Of a stretch of DNA of 61,501 nucleotides, positions 25,758-34,503 are shown piece after piece (position 1 is the stretch's first letter; each line of letters begins with the position of its first letter). The position numbers were made by a program, and so were the translations under genes. The notes under the pieces were generated by a model. It did not search any database. It had not been told where the DNA came from and saw only the letters and a program-made list of their open reading frames with translations. Source of the DNA: Cytophagaceae bacterium (GTDB lineage Bacteria; Bacteroidota; Bacteroidia; Cytophagales; Spirosomataceae); assembly GCA_027488335.1 (NCBI GenBank), contig JAIYBU010000117.1:1-61501 (forward strand), read 5' to 3'.

Positions 25758-25793
25758 TAAAGTTATAGTAGCAAAAAAAAAAAAAAAAAAAAA
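25758..25793 (-). promoter_or_regulatory. Putative AP2-gene promoter with homopolymer in the spacer/-33 region
   Basis: On the minus strand TAACTTTA (25765-25758) resembles TAnnTTTG and lies 25 bp before the ATG. The 21 T residues (25793-25773) occupy the position of the spacer and the -33 element. Slippage would change promoter spacing. Confidence 0.4.
25773..25793. repeat. 21-bp poly-A homopolymer
   Basis: Twenty-one consecutive A residues on the plus strand, by far the longest homopolymer in the window. It could be a slippage-prone site or partly an assembly artefact. Confidence 0.9.
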
Positions 25794-26022
25794 CTCTGTG
25801 AAGAGGCATTGAACTTCGATAGATTGTAAATAATCAAAAAAGAGTAATGGAAATATTATGAAAGAGCCTTGTTTTATTTATTCTGAAGTAATACAGGTAC
25901 ACATACTTTACCGATGAACGACAATACTACTCCACTAATAGATTATTTTTGGTAGCGGCTTCGATTGCGAATAGGTTTGTAGTTAATATCTGGTAAGTAC
26001 AGATGTTCACTCAATAGCTTTT

Positions 26023-26054
26023 AATAATAGGACGTTAAATTTCGTCCTATTATT
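26023..26054 (+). terminator. Strong terminator without an evident upstream gene
   Basis: A perfect 12-bp stem (AATAATAGGACG with CGTCCTATTATT), loop TTAAATTT, followed by TTTT. It ends 19 bp before the ATG of a tiny ORF, yet no plus-strand gene precedes it. Confidence 0.7.
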
Positions 26055-26073
26055 TTTTATAAATTTGATAAAT

Positions 26074-26307
26074 ATGAAATATTTTTCACTAAAAGTAGGT
26101 CTCTACAATATAGAAAAAGGTATTTGGTTTGATAATTTTATAATTAAAGCCTCAGAAATTCCAGATAACTTTGAATTAATAAAATTGTTGCAATCAAAAT
26201 ACTATTCTAAAGTAATAGGTATTTTAAATATAATGGAACTTCAAAATGAAGACTCTAACTTAGATGTAGCAGATTTAAATGAAGATAGCATAAGAATTTA
26301 TAATTAA
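26074..26307 (+). CDS. Small hypothetical protein
   Basis: A 77-residue open frame, MKYFSLKVGLYNIEKGIWF..., acidic at the C-terminus (MELQNEDSNLDVADLNEDS). It has no recognisable family, signal peptide or helix typical of a membrane protein. The start follows a strong terminator by only 19 bp, leaving little room for a promoter, so it is either expressed by read-through or is a remnant. Confidence 0.4.
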   Translation: MKYFSLKVGLYNIEKGIWFDNFIIKASEIPDNFELIKLLQSKYYSKVIGILNIMELQNEDSNLDVADLNEDSIRIYN

Positions 26308-26597
26308 GTAATAGTGCGTATACATTGAATGTCTAAGTTTTTTCAAGAATAAAACTTCACGATAATCCATCTTTGAATTTTCAAAAATAGATATAATCTT
26401 CTCCATTTTTCCAAATCTTGATGATGATAACCCCAGTAAACTTGTATTAGATTAATCTTCGGGATGATAAATTCAGGATAGAAAAACCAATTTTACCTAT
26501 TTAGGCTTGTTCATAACACTATCAATTATTTATGAGTATTGTACCACATTTTATCATTACTTGGATAGTATGAAAATGTCATAAAAAATCATGTTAA

Positions 26598-26765
26598 TAT
26601 ACTCAAAATAATTTCATTGATTTTCTTGATTCAGATTTGCACAGTGGGAAAGGTTTGGAGATGCTTATCAAAAATGCTAAGAATAGTGAAATAGTTCGTT
26701 TAGTAGAATTTTACCATTTTAAAATATTTTTTTCAGAGTGCACCTCAATTAGAGGCACACTCTGA
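26598..26765 (+). pseudogene. Possible response-regulator (REC) remnant
   Basis: A 55-codon open frame ending in TGA at 26763-26765 reads FIDFLDSDLHSGKGLEMLIK and then NSEIVRLVEFY. This has the rhythm of a receiver domain around the phosphoacceptor (FLDIDLxxGSGLELL...IIVLT). A stop codon lies just upstream (26595-26597) and no start is present. The similarity is by eye and short. Confidence 0.3.
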
Positions 26766-26767
26766 AA
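26731..26767. terminator. Hairpin at the 3' end of the LytTR gene
   Basis: TTTCAGAGTG-CA-CCTC (26731-26746) pairs with GAGG-CA-CACTCTGAAA (26752-26767), 14 of 16 pairs, loop AATTA. It starts 5 bp after the LytTR stop. Read on the minus strand it is followed by an A-rich rather than T-rich run, so it is not a textbook terminator. Confidence 0.5.
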
Positions 26768-26772
26768 GATGA

Positions 26773-27477
26773 TTATATATCATCTAAAAAACGTCCGTAA
26801 AAATGCTTACGCTGAGCTCTACTAATAGGTAAAGATAAATTATCATAACCCTCTAAATAAACTTTATTCTCATTTATTGACGTAATTTTTTCAGTATTTA
26901 TAATAAATCGTCGATGTATTTGAATAAATTTTTCAGCTGGTAATTTTTTCAGAATATCTCTCAATGCAATTAGGTGTAAAAATGATTCTTTTTTTATGTA
27001 TATTTTTACATAATCCGAATATGATTCTACATAATCTATATCCTTTATCAAAAAACGTATGATTGAACCTTTATTCTTAAGAATTAGGGTTTCATTAGAC
27101 CCCTTTTCTTCATCCATCTTTATTAATTTCTTTACTTTTTGTATTGCCTGCACAAAACGTCTATAAATAAAAGGTTTTTTTAGGTAATCAACAACATTTA
27201 ATTCAAAAGCTTTTACTGCATAACTATCATAGGAGGTTGTCATGATTATATAGGGCATAATAAACAGTTCGGAAATAAATTCCATGCCATTTTTCCCTGG
27301 TAAGATAACATCAACAAATATCAAATCTATTTTTTTTATACAATTTTTTATATACTCTTCGGCATTTTCAACTGAAACAAAAACGCCTAAAATATTTAAT
27401 TCCTCTCCAAACATTTTACAATACCTAATGATAGCTTGCTGCGATAAAAAATCATCCTCAATTATGATACAATTCAT
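26773..27477 (-). CDS. LytTR-family response regulator
   Basis: A 234-residue cytoplasmic transcription regulator. The REC domain (1-115) has the acidic pocket IIIEDD (Glu7, Asp8, Asp9), phosphoacceptor Asp56 in FVDVILPG, Thr near TTSYDSYAVKAFE and Lys in DYLKKPF. The LytTR DNA-binding domain (about 135-234) has the strand DIDYVESYSDYVKIY, then HRRFIINTEKI and a terminal YGRFLDDI. Its cognate kinase, normally a LytS/YehU-like histidine kinase, is not adjacent, so it is an orphan here. It sits alone in the AT-rich accessory stretch, with more than 1.4 kb of apparently non-coding DNA upstream. Confidence 0.92.
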   Translation of the reverse strand: MNCIIIEDDFLSQQAIIRYCKMFGEELNILGVFVSVENAEEYIKNCIKKIDLIFVDVILPGKNGMEFISELFIMPYIIMTTSYDSYAVKAFELNVVDYLKKPFIYRRFVQAIQKVKKLIKMDEEKGSNETLILKNKGSIIRFLIKDIDYVESYSDYVKIYIKKESFLHLIALRDILKKLPAEKFIQIHRRFIINTEKITSINENKVYLEGYDNLSLPISRAQRKHFYGRFLDDI

Positions 27478-28937
27478 TGTTTTTTATTATTAGTACAAAG
27501 TATTATTAAATCGACCTTCTTTATAAAATTTACACAGCAAGAGTATTCATGAATATCAAGGGAATGCTTCCTCAAGATATATGTTTTTGTAGATGAAGAA
27601 AAGATGTAAAAAACCAAATTAATTATGCTGGAATTAAAGGATAGATTTATATTATATTGCAAAATTGTATTTACATAATTTTTCAATATCGAACTTAAAA
27701 AGTAAAACCATTAATGTGCCAAAGGACTATATGAGCGATAATTACTTATTGGTCAATGACTTATGTTAAAAGTAAAATTCTGCAAAATTCCAATTATTGG
27801 ATTTTTATACAATTTTAGGAATGAATAATGATAAATATCTGTGAACTAATACGTGATATAACTGAACATTGCTGTTAATTAGATACATTTTTCTCATAAG
27901 TATAGGTTTTTAATGATGACGACTTAATTTTCAAGCTATAAGTAATGAAAAGTGTAATTTATAATAAATACTTTTTAATTTCATGGCAAAAAATATCCTT
28001 GAAGTTCGTATTTTATGACTATTTGAAATATACACTATTCTATAATATTCGGTGAATGGGTTTTAATAATCGGCATAATGAAATAAATAAACTATAAAAG
28101 GCAAAATAGATTATTAATTATGCTATTCAATATCTAATCTAAAAAGCTAAAAGGCATTACTTTTCGATTAGACATAAAAAATACGAAATTTAAAGCATTG
28201 CACTCAAAAAAGGAAAAGATTTTTACCAATCACAGATTATAAAAAACCATTTAACGATAAAAATTGATAAAAAAGAAAATTTACCCTTAGTTCACACCAA
28301 AATTAACAAGAGAAGTATAAAGTGATTTATTCATCATTGTTGTTTTGGGACAAATGGTTCATAAATAGGGAGAATATATTATTCTCCCTATTATTATTAT
28401 AAATCAGTAAAGAATACCTGAAGTTTAAGTTTTTGACGATAACTAACAATTTCAAAACACTTATTTGTGTATGCAGAACTATAGTTGGTTCAGCCATATA
28501 AATTGTTGAGAGAAAGTATTAATATGCTGTAATTTAAGTTATTTTATATTTTCTTAGTTCACAACTTTCTACTTAGTGTTCATCGTATTTCTTGCTGTTT
28601 TAATTGAAAATGGTCAGTTTATTTTAACTTATTTATCATTACGTTCCTCTTATAATCGTTTTATGTAGATGAGTCTACCTGGATTGTTAGTAATCCTGTC
28701 AATAGCATAGTTAGATTTTCTATCATACATTTATAATACTTCCCTTCGCTTGTTTTTAACAGGTCCGTCCGTGTGGTTTTCCGTAATACTCATTTTGAGC
28801 TTTTTGTTTGTTTTATTGGTACAAAATTCACTCTTTTGCTTCTCTTTTCAATAAATACTATACCCAAAATGATGTAGTAGTATTAGGAGGGCTATAATTT
28901 TACGGCCTACAACTCACTTCATACAAAGCACCCGCTA
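27478..28937. other. 1.46-kb AT-rich stretch without recognisable genes
   Basis: Six-frame reading shows only short open frames with no family resemblance; the longest, on the minus strand at 27474-27686, is low-complexity and unconvincing. Noted structures are an imperfect inverted repeat CTAATC/GATTAG (28134-28171) and a perfect hairpin (28364-28392). It may hold the LytTR promoter region, a non-coding RNA, or a fully decayed gene. Confidence 0.6.
28364..28392. terminator. Perfect hairpin inside the gene-less stretch
   Basis: AATAGGGAGAATA and TATTCTCCCTATT form a perfect 13-bp stem with a TAT loop. It looks like a terminator, but no gene precedes it on either strand within several hundred bases. 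Confidence 0.55.
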
Positions 28938-31190
28938 ATGAAAATTTTAAAAATATTTTTGCTTTTTCTAAGCACCACAACAGTTTATGCCCACCTCGGT
29001 AGCATTGTCGGAAAAGTAACCGATGCCCAAACGAAGCTTCCAATTAGAGGGGCAAGCGTGAGCCTCGTTAGCGATAACCGTGGCGTAATAACTGACGAAT
29101 CGGGTTATTTTCAAATCAATAATCTTTCGGCGGCCCCTTATAAAGTAGAAGTGTCGTTTATGGGTTATGTAACTCAAAATCAGTCAGTTGTAGTAAAAGA
29201 AGATGAAGCAACTACCATAGAATTTTCATTGAAAAGTGCTGAGTTTTCGCTCGAAGAAGTAAAAGTTTCTGCCGCTAACCCACAACACCAACAGCTTATT
29301 TCGAGCATGGATATTAAACTCCGAACTATCAACAACTCGCAAGAAGTTTTAAGAATTATACCTGGTTTAGTGATTGGTCAACACGCAGGTGGTGGCAAGG
29401 CCGAACAAATTTTTTTACGTGGGTTTGATATTGACCATGGCACTGATATTCGCCTAACAGCCGATGGTATCCCGATTAATATGGTTTCGCACGCACACGG
29501 ACAAGGCTATGCCGATGCTCACTTTATTATTCCCGAATTGATTGATGGCGTAGATTTCAAGAAAGGATTATACGATGCTGACAAAGGGAATTTTAGCACC
29601 GCAGGTTGGGCAAATTTCCGAACGAAAAAAGTTTTAGAACAAAATTTTGCCAAAGTCGAAATAGGTCAATATAATACTTATCGTTTGGTAGGTGCTACCA
29701 ATATTTTAGGTAAAAAAGCTCAAGAACGCACCCAAAATGCCTACTTAGCTGGCGAATACAATTACTCAGATGCGTATTTTGATGCTCCACAGAACTTTAA
29801 TCGCTTGAATTTATTGGGGAAATATCACGGACATATTACGAAAAATACAAGCTTAACTTTTACCGCTTCAACCTTTTGGAGTAAATGGAGTGCGTCGGGA
29901 CAAATTCCTGACCGTGCCGTAGAGTCGGGGCAAATTGGTTTCTACGGAGCCATCGACCCCAATGAAGGTGGTACAACCAGTCGCACTAACGCAAATGCTG
30001 AGTTTCTGACACTCACGAAGCGTAATCACGTCTGGAAGAACCAAATTTTTTATTCAAACTATAACTTTGAATTATTTTCAAACTTTACATTTTTCTTGGA
30101 AGACCCTATCAACGGCGACCAAATCAAGCAAAAAGAGGGCAGGAATTTGTGGGGATATAACTCAAATTATTCGGTTGCTCATGCTTTAGGAACTAAGCAA
30201 GCAACAATAAATATGGGGATAAATTATAGACACGATTTGACAAAAGATTCGGAACTTTCGCACACAAAAAATAAAATAATGCTCCTCGGAAGCATCAAAC
30301 TGGGCGATGTAAATGAAGTAAACGTAGGTGCATATCTCGACGAAACCATTCAGCTAAGTTCAAAATTATCGCTTACAGTTGGGCTTCGTTTCGATTCTTT
30401 TACTAATCAATACCTTGATAAATTGCACAATAATACAATTTTCAAAGCCAATGCTTCCATTGTATCGCCTAAACTTAATTTGTATTATACCAAGAATAAA
30501 AACTTACAGTTTTACTTGAATTTGGGTAAAGGTTTTCATTCAAACGATACTCGTGCTGTGGTTGAGAAGAGTGGTCTGGAGATTTTGCCAGCCGCTTATG
30601 GCTCAGATTTAGGTACAATTTGGAAACCCTTCCCGAAAATGGTTATCAATGCGGCTTATTGGTATTTGTGGCTTAATCAAGAATTTGTCTATGTGGGCGA
30701 TGCAGGGGTAGTTGAACCTTCGGGTCAATCAAAAAGAAGTGGTTTTGATGTGTCTATGCGTTATCAACTTACAAAAAACTTGTTTTTTGATGCCGATGTA
30801 AATTATGCAAAACCAAGAGCTATCGGTGCAACCGAAGGCCAAAACTTCCTGCCATTGGCGGTAAAATGGACAAGTATTGGGGGGGTAACGCTCAAAAACA
30901 ACAAGGGCTTTAGCGGAAGTTTACGTTATCGTTATGTAGGCGATAGACCTGCCAACGAAGATAACAGCATTATAGCAAAAGGCTATTTTATTAGCGATGC
31001 TTTATTGAACTATGCAAAGAATCGTTATTCGATTGGGCTTTCTATCCAAAATATCTTTAATACAAAATGGAAAGAAACTCAATTTGCTACCGAAAGCCGT
31101 TTGCTGAACGAAACCAAACCAGTCAATGAAATTCATTTTACGCCTGGTACACCATTTAATGCGAAGCTGAGCTTTAGTGTGAGTTTTTGA
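28938..31190 (+). CDS. TonB-dependent receptor with CarboxypepD_reg-like domain
   Basis: A 750-residue outer-membrane receptor. It has a signal peptide (MKILKIFLLFLSTTTVYA), a carboxypeptidase-regulatory domain (about 20-105, with LPIRGASVSLVSDNRGVITD), a plug with LRIIPGLVIGQHAGGGKAEQ and IFLRGFDIDHGTDI, and a barrel ending in LSFSVSF. The plug is rich in His (DHGTD, SHAHGQGYADAHF), which could suit a metal or metallophore ligand, although the same wording is conserved across this receptor subfamily. It has no partner lipoprotein: the neighbour is convergent and starts 1 bp past its end, so no terminator fits between them. The ligand is unknown. Confidence 0.9.
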   Translation: MKILKIFLLFLSTTTVYAHLGSIVGKVTDAQTKLPIRGASVSLVSDNRGVITDESGYFQINNLSAAPYKVEVSFMGYVTQNQSVVVKEDEATTIEFSLKSAEFSLEEVKVSAANPQHQQLISSMDIKLRTINNSQEVLRIIPGLVIGQHAGGGKAEQIFLRGFDIDHGTDIRLTADGIPINMVSHAHGQGYADAHFIIPELIDGVDFKKGLYDADKGNFSTAGWANFRTKKVLEQNFAKVEIGQYNTYRLVGATNILGKKAQERTQNAYLAGEYNYSDAYFDAPQNFNRLNLLGKYHGHITKNTSLTFTASTFWSKWSASGQIPDRAVESGQIGFYGAIDPNEGGTTSRTNANAEFLTLTKRNHVWKNQIFYSNYNFELFSNFTFFLEDPINGDQIKQKEGRNLWGYNSNYSVAHALGTKQATINMGINYRHDLTKDSELSHTKNKIMLLGSIKLGDVNEVNVGAYLDETIQLSSKLSLTVGLRFDSFTNQYLDKLHNNTIFKANASIVSPKLNLYYTKNKNLQFYLNLGKGFHSNDTRAVVEKSGLEILPAAYGSDLGTIWKPFPKMVINAAYWYLWLNQEFVYVGDAGVVEPSGQSKRSGFDVSMRYQLTKNLFFDADVNYAKPRAIGATEGQNFLPLAVKWTSIGGVTLKNNKGFSGSLRYRYVGDRPANEDNSIIAKGYFISDALLNYAKNRYSIGLSIQNIFNTKWKETQFATESRLLNETKPVNEIHFTPGTPFNAKLSFSVSF

Positions 31191-31191
31191 T

Positions 31192-34056
31192 TTATTTAGG
31201 TTGAGAGCTAAAAATAGAATTATTTTGAATTGTCAGAATAGCTCCTTTTTCTGTATAAATTGTATTTGAGAATCCTCTGTAAGTGTTTGGAATAGTAACA
31301 GAATGGCTATTTTTGATGATTACATTATCAGTATCTGTTGGTACTCTACCGCATGACCAAATGTTGGGAGTTGACCAGTCACCAGATTGAATCGTATAAT
31401 TTATATTATCATTACAGGTCGTTTCAGAATAATAGCGTAATTCACTGCCGTTTACATCATCATAAGCCCAAAATAAAAGTTTGTCATAAAAATCCATTAA
31501 ACCAGTTGGGAATGAGCTTGAAGGTCCGCTTCTGACTTCTCCAACAAGGTTTGTACCTTCTACTGTACCATTAGATGACCATAACTCATGGCCGTAATAA
31601 TCATCATCTATCCCGAAATAAAGTTTGTTATTAAACACTTTTGGGTTGCTAACAGATGAAGTTCTAAATATCTTTTGAAGAAAATTTATAGTACCTTCAA
31701 TAGTTCCATCAGAAGACCAGCCCACAATTGGGCGTTCGATGAAAGAGGTAAGAAACATAAAGAATGTATTATTCAAAGACCCAAATTTAAAAGTTTGACT
31801 GCTTGTTGATAAACTAATTGCTTTAAGTTTTGATGTACCATTAGTAGTACCATCGCTCGTCCAAAAATCAAAAGAAGTGGAAGATGGTTTTACCCTAAAA
31901 TACATTCGATTATTGCTTTTTTCTAAGAATAACATCATTGATGACGTGAGATTATCATTCCATTCATTAAATTCTTTTACAATTCTTGTTCCATTGGCAG
32001 TTCCGTCCGACTCCCAAAGTGCACTCCCGCTACCACCAGTGCTGATAAAATAATTAGAAAAAAAGTAGATTTTACTTTTGAACTCCAGTAAACAGATTGG
32101 ATAAAGAGGAATATTGAAAGTACCTGTATTGACTAAGTAAGTGCCGATTTCAGTGCCATCACTTACCCAAAGTCTATCGCTTGTAAAGAAAAGTTTTCCA
32201 TTGACACTTATTAAATTATTCAAATTACTACTAATAATAGTATTTGAGATAGGTCGAGTATTTCCGATTGTTCCATCGCTTACCCAAAGAAAGCCTTGAG
32301 TAGAATATCCTTTAAAAAAAAGTTTATTTCCAACTACCGTTAATAGCTCAGGATTAACATGATAGTTCTGAGGAAGACCACTACTCAAAGGGATTTCAAA
32401 TGTTCCACTTTCACTGCCATCAGACCGCCATAACCTTCTTAAATTATCATTGGTTGAGAAAGCAATAAAGTAAACAATATTTTCAATAGCCACTATCTCG
32501 CGAATAAATGTGCTATTTGCACCTATGCTTATATCTTTTACAATTGTAGTACCTTCGATTGTTCCATCAGACTTCCAAAGCTCCGAACCACGGTGGTCGG
32601 AAGCACTAAAATACCAAATTTTGCCTATTTTTACTTTTTTATCATTACCACCAGAACTTTGCCCCCCAGTAATAATATTCTTGACCATTGATGTGTTTAT
32701 ACCATCAGACTTCCATAGTTCATAATTATTCTGACTATCGTAGTTTTTGAAGAAAAGTTGATTGTTAGAAGTATAAATAAATTCTGGGTTTATTATATTA
32801 GTTGATGAAATCCCGTCTGGTTTTGGAATAACTTGTATAAAAGCCGTCCCTGCCGAAGTTCCATCAGTTTGCCATACTTCATCATTGTTATTTGCCCTAA
32901 AAAAAAGCTTATTTTGAATTTTTACAAAGTAATTTGGTGAAGAACTAACATTAGGATTCAAATCTTTTAAAAGTTGAGTACCCGTCGAAGTTCCATCCGA
33001 AATCCAAAGTTCACCATCATTGTTTTGATAAGCAGGAAAGATAATTTGGTTATTGAGAATACTATAAGTATCGCTATAAAAACCATTATATAAGCCTTGA
33101 AATGACTTAATAATTTGAGTATTGGTTGCACTTCCATCACTTATCCAAAGGCGTTCGCCTTCATCAAAAATGATTTTATTATTAAACTTAGTGAGGTTTT
33201 TGGGTAAGACTGTTGAGTTATAATAATTTTGAATTAGTATTTTCTTTACGAAAATAGTTCCTACTTCTGTTCCATCAGAACTCCAAAGTTCTGTATCGTA
33301 ATAAATGTCTTCATAAATTCCCTCTCGACGAAGTTTAGACACAAAAAAGAAAATTTGATTTTCTGCTAAAATCGTCTTTGTCTCATATTTATAAGTACTG
33401 TAATAAATGTCTATAATATTTTCAAGAGTTTTCACTATAATAGTTCCCGCATCTGTGCCATTACTTTTCCAAATTTGAAGTACGGAATTACCATTGACCG
33501 AACCACTTTTTGCAAAGAAATACATTTCACCATTGAGAACACTTATTTTTTCACTTAATATAGTGTTAGGTATTGTTTTTATTAGAATTTCAGTGTTGTT
33601 TTCTATTTTGTATAAAGCGGTGTTGTATTTAACAAAATATAAATCATTGTTGTAGGAAATCAGTTGAGAAGCTACAAAAGTGCTGATTATCAACGAAGTA
33701 GAATGTCCATCAGTTTTCCATAATTCATTTGCTCTCGTATTAGAATTTCGGACTTGGTAATAAACCTCGTTATTGTGTACATAAAAAGTTGGTAGTATAT
33801 TAATAACGTTATTAAACTGATTAGTAATTATTTTCTGCTCAGAAACCTGAGTTGTTCCTGTCTCAGTACCATCGGTTTTCCACAAGTAAAAACCATCATA
33901 TTTTTGAACAGTGAAGAATACCAAACCATTTGCCTCAACAAAATTGGCAGGATTTGAGCCAGCTTCAAGCGTATTTATATCTTTGAAGAGTGAAATCTGA
34001 GCAAAAGAAGTTTGGACAATCAATAATAGTAAAGTGCAGATAAGTGTGCGTATCAT
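31192..34056 (-). CDS. Secreted ELWxxDGT-repeat protein
   Basis: A 954-residue exported protein (signal ends QTSFAQ). About 16 repeats of the form LWxSDGTxxGT can be counted (for example LWKTDGTETGT, LWISDGTSTGT, LWESDGTANGT), spaced about 45-60 residues, probably forming a beta-propeller or solenoid. The last 60 residues (SGDWSTPNIWSCGRVPTDTD) are a separate small domain often found in Bacteroidota extracellular proteins. No type IX secretion C-terminal domain is obvious. Likely a surface or extracellular adhesion-type protein; ligand unknown. It converges with the TonB receptor with one base between the stops. Confidence 0.85.
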   Translation of the reverse strand: MIRTLICTLLLLIVQTSFAQISLFKDINTLEAGSNPANFVEANGLVFFTVQKYDGFYLWKTDGTETGTTQVSEQKIITNQFNNVINILPTFYVHNNEVYYQVRNSNTRANELWKTDGHSTSLIISTFVASQLISYNNDLYFVKYNTALYKIENNTEILIKTIPNTILSEKISVLNGEMYFFAKSGSVNGNSVLQIWKSNGTDAGTIIVKTLENIIDIYYSTYKYETKTILAENQIFFFVSKLRREGIYEDIYYDTELWSSDGTEVGTIFVKKILIQNYYNSTVLPKNLTKFNNKIIFDEGERLWISDGSATNTQIIKSFQGLYNGFYSDTYSILNNQIIFPAYQNNDGELWISDGTSTGTQLLKDLNPNVSSSPNYFVKIQNKLFFRANNNDEVWQTDGTSAGTAFIQVIPKPDGISSTNIINPEFIYTSNNQLFFKNYDSQNNYELWKSDGINTSMVKNIITGGQSSGGNDKKVKIGKIWYFSASDHRGSELWKSDGTIEGTTIVKDISIGANSTFIREIVAIENIVYFIAFSTNDNLRRLWRSDGSESGTFEIPLSSGLPQNYHVNPELLTVVGNKLFFKGYSTQGFLWVSDGTIGNTRPISNTIISSNLNNLISVNGKLFFTSDRLWVSDGTEIGTYLVNTGTFNIPLYPICLLEFKSKIYFFSNYFISTGGSGSALWESDGTANGTRIVKEFNEWNDNLTSSMMLFLEKSNNRMYFRVKPSSTSFDFWTSDGTTNGTSKLKAISLSTSSQTFKFGSLNNTFFMFLTSFIERPIVGWSSDGTIEGTINFLQKIFRTSSVSNPKVFNNKLYFGIDDDYYGHELWSSNGTVEGTNLVGEVRSGPSSSFPTGLMDFYDKLLFWAYDDVNGSELRYYSETTCNDNINYTIQSGDWSTPNIWSCGRVPTDTDNVIIKNSHSVTIPNTYRGFSNTIYTEKGAILTIQNNSIFSSQPK

Positions 34057-34114
34057 ATGAAAGTTGAAGTTATACTTGTGTAAATCAATAGCTAATTTAC
34101 ATATTTTTTAGTTT

Positions 34115-34501
34115 TTACAACAAAAATCGCTCCAACCATTCACGAGCTTTTTTATCATCGGTAAATGATTTTATCGGAATCGGAGGTTGCTGAAATTTGA
34201 ATAATAGGCTCATAATTAACTGCGAAAGTCCAGGTTTCGATACCATGGCCATTGCTTTGTAGATATACGGAAGCTGTTCGGTAGAAAACTGGCGAGTCGC
34301 TTTATCTGGTACAGGTGAGTCTGTTAGATAAATCAATAATGGAACGGGCTTATTTCCAGTAATTGATTTTACTAAAGCTACATTTCTGCTAATATTTTCA
34401 ACAGTTCGTTGAATATTTTTAGAGTAGGAGTAGAGAATACCTTCTTTATCGAGGTAATAATCAGCTATTTCGCCTTCGATGAGTGGTGTATATTTTTGCA
34501 T
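34115..34501 (-). CDS. SpoIIAA/STAS-like small protein (DUF7793-like)
   Basis: A 128-residue soluble protein, MQKYTPLIEGEIADYYLDKE..., with PVPLLIYLTDSPVPDKATRQ and a final DDKKAREWLERFL helix. The alternating strand/helix pattern and this ending are typical of STAS/SpoIIAA-like proteins of Bacteroidota; function unknown. ATG at 34501 follows the GyrI-like stop by 2 bp, so the two are in one operon. A longer frame starting at 34531 would overlap the upstream gene and is less likely. Confidence 0.6.
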   Translation of the reverse strand: MQKYTPLIEGEIADYYLDKEGILYSYSKNIQRTVENISRNVALVKSITGNKPVPLLIYLTDSPVPDKATRQFSTEQLPYIYKAMAMVSKPGLSQLIMSLLFKFQQPPIPIKSFTDDKKAREWLERFLL

Positions 34502-34503
34502 GA

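Larger units (their letters stand above)
25734..26073. other. Intergenic region with poly-A tract and terminator
   Basis: It holds the minus-strand -7-like box and A21 tract upstream of the AP2 gene (25758-25793) and the plus-strand terminator 26023-26054. Between 25800 and 26020 no gene is seen. Confidence 0.5.
26308..26772. other. Intergenic with REC-like remnant and hairpin
   Basis: AT-rich sequence. No intact gene is seen. The segment 26598-26765 has a response-regulator-like frame, and 26731-26767 forms a hairpin shared with the 3' end of the convergent LytTR gene. Confidence 0.45.

Noticed and set aside
27474-27686. 70-residue minus-strand open frame upstream of the LytTR gene
   Set aside because: Ser/Ile/Asn-rich low-complexity translation, no start-site signals and no family resemblance.
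28620-28937. Possible cobalamin-type riboswitch before the His-rich TonB receptor
   Set aside because: No B12-box-like motif or convincing long-range pairing was seen; the leader is simply AT-rich.
30841-31190. Search for a terminator between the TonB receptor and the ELWxxDGT gene
   Set aside because: The stops are one base apart and no inverted repeat with a T-run was found; no terminator is called.
31192-34056. Repeats of the ELWxxDGT gene as a possible CRISPR or tandem DNA array
   Set aside because: The periodicity is at protein level (LWxSDGTxxGT) with variable DNA; no constant direct repeats with spacers.
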